NCBI GenBank assembly: GCA_049972525.1 | Contig: JBMFKI010000023.1 | Coordinates: 1-13,421 of the forward strand | Source: JAVZLQ01 sp049972525 | Lineage (GTDB): Archaea; Thermoproteota; Bathyarchaeia; Bathyarchaeales; Bathycorpusculaceae | Reading direction: 5' to 3' | DNA: 13,421 nt | In this document: positions 12,990 to 13,421 of the stretch, in pieces | Numbering within the stretch: the stretch's first letter is position 1 | Layout of the letters: each line of letters opens with the position of its first letter | Notes under the pieces: generated by a model | Databases searched by the model: none | What the model was told of the DNA's origin: nothing | What the model saw: only the letters and a program-made list of their open reading frames with translations | Translations under genes and position numbers: made by a program

Positions 12990-13258
12990 AGAAAGTTGTC
13001 TTATACTGCGTGGCTGCAGTAGTTCTTGGGACACTCTTAGTGCTTGGGCCTCTGATGGCTTTTGCAATTTTTGAGAATGAACGGAACTCAGCAGCCTTGT
13101 ACCTCAAGTCTGCCCCAGAGCAACTACCGGAAATTGAGAGAACCACTTACGGTTCTAACGTATCCTCATATTCAAGCCTTGATATTGGAATCCTTGCAGC
13201 ATGCTTCATTAGTGCTTTGACTGTTTACTTGTTTGCCAGGCATAGAATATCATTATAG
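12986..13258 (+). CDS. Small membrane protein with two membrane helices
   Basis: Unrecognised 90-aa protein. Residues about 4-29 form an N-terminal hydrophobic helix or uncleaved signal anchor after M-K-K. Residues about 30-64 form a hydrophilic loop with an N-V-S sequon and S/Y-rich end, probably outside the membrane. Residues about 66-84 form a second helix, ending in a basic tail R-H-R. ATG 12986 has GAGG 8 nt upstream and overlaps the stop of the 31-codon ORF. As last gene of the operon it may be the membrane partner that the tethered HTH protein senses; this is inferred from position only. Confidence 0.72.
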   Translation: MKKVVLYCVAAVVLGTLLVLGPLMAFAIFENERNSAALYLKSAPEQLPEIERTTYGSNVSSYSSLDIGILAACFISALTVYLFARHRISL

Positions 13259-13275
13259 TCCGTTTGGTTTAGACG

Positions 13276-13295
13276 TTGTACTAATTTTGGTACAA
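13276..13295. promoter_or_regulatory. Palindrome TTGTAC-N8-GTACAA
   Basis: Perfect 6-bp arms (13276-13281 and 13290-13295) around an 8-bp spacer, in the gap between the membrane-HTH operon and the next plus-strand gene. The size and symmetry fit a dimeric winged-helix protein's site. A TATA-like ACTATATTAG lies further down at about 13337. Confidence 0.4.
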
Positions 13296-13360
13296 ATGTG
13301 TTCTGAAACGTAGCATTAAGTCACCGAATAATGCCCACTATATTAGAAGTGAAAATTGGT

Positions 13361-13421
13361 ATGGCGAAAGGAAAGGTTGTCATCTTAACGGTGCTCATGG
13401 GCTTAAGCATATTCCTAATGC
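13361..13421 (+). CDS. Start of a membrane or exported protein (cut by window end)
   Basis: From ATG 13361 the frame reads M-A-K-G-K followed by an uninterrupted hydrophobic stretch (V-V-I-L-T-V-L-M-G-L-S-I-F-L-M) to the window end, which is the form of a signal peptide or first membrane helix. An in-frame ATG at 13331 would add ten residues and place the lysines further in; the shorter start makes a more usual signal sequence. No strong SD. The product cannot be named. Confidence 0.55.
   Translation, partial: MAKGKVVILTVLMGLSIFLM

Noticed and set aside
1..13421. CRISPR array, insertion sequence or rRNA
   Set aside because: No regularly spaced repeats, no transposase, no terminal-repeat/target-duplication pattern around a transposase, and no rRNA segments were seen. 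The only long repeat is the two-copy 22-nt inverted repeat around lonB.

Overview
The window looks archaeal. It holds a membrane-anchored archaeal LonB protease, an Hjc-type Holliday junction resolvase, ribosomal protein eL33 (L35Ae), a tRNA-His with an encoded G-1, several archaeal winged-helix proteins (one membrane-tethered), and BRE/TATA-like promoters. Moderate-to-low GC, many TTG/GTG starts preceded by Shine-Dalgarno (SD) sequences, and this gene mix suggest a TACK-type archaeon, possibly Bathyarchaeia-like. That placement is an inference; there is no rRNA to confirm it.

Layout. 1-71: 5' part of tRNA-His (minus), cut by the window edge. 192-671: unrecognised 159-aa protein (minus). 672-1268: about 600 bp without a confident gene, with a good plus-strand promoter near 941 and short protein-like frames. 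1269-2253: two-gene minus operon, a GNAT acetyltransferase followed by a YjbQ/UPF0047 enzyme. 2254-3062: long non-coding stretch with one arm of a 22-nt exact inverted repeat, a T/G-rich minus-strand tract and a GC-richer block that may be a structured RNA. 3063-5309: lonB. 5445-5469: the other repeat arm. 5547-6748: hjc and a winged-helix/PD-(D/E)XK nuclease-like protein, both plus. 6745-7014: eL33 (minus), whose stop codon overlaps that of the nuclease. 7174-8472: class III (GSAM-like) aminotransferase (plus). 8482-9470: minus operon of a small four-helix membrane protein and MobA. 9598-9720: 40-aa two-CxxC protein (plus), stop-overlapping with the next block. 9717-10873: minus operon of a coiled-coil/winged-helix protein and a ParA/MinD-like ATPase. 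11071-11634: a winged-helix regulator and a 60-aa helical protein (minus). 11691-11882: a possible broken small ORF. 11849-12352: aKMT-like methyltransferase (minus). 12448-13258: plus operon of a membrane-tethered winged-helix protein, a 31-codon ORF joined by ATGA overlaps on both sides, and a small membrane protein. 13361-end: start of a further membrane or exported protein.

How genes may work together. Most of the window is housekeeping: proteolysis, recombination, translation, cofactor synthesis. Three places have more accessory character: the hjc/nuclease pair beside lonB with its flanking inverted repeat, the HTH-ParA cassette with an operator-like palindrome in its promoter, and the membrane-HTH operon with the hidden small ORF. 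All assignments come from reading motifs by eye; no database search was possible.
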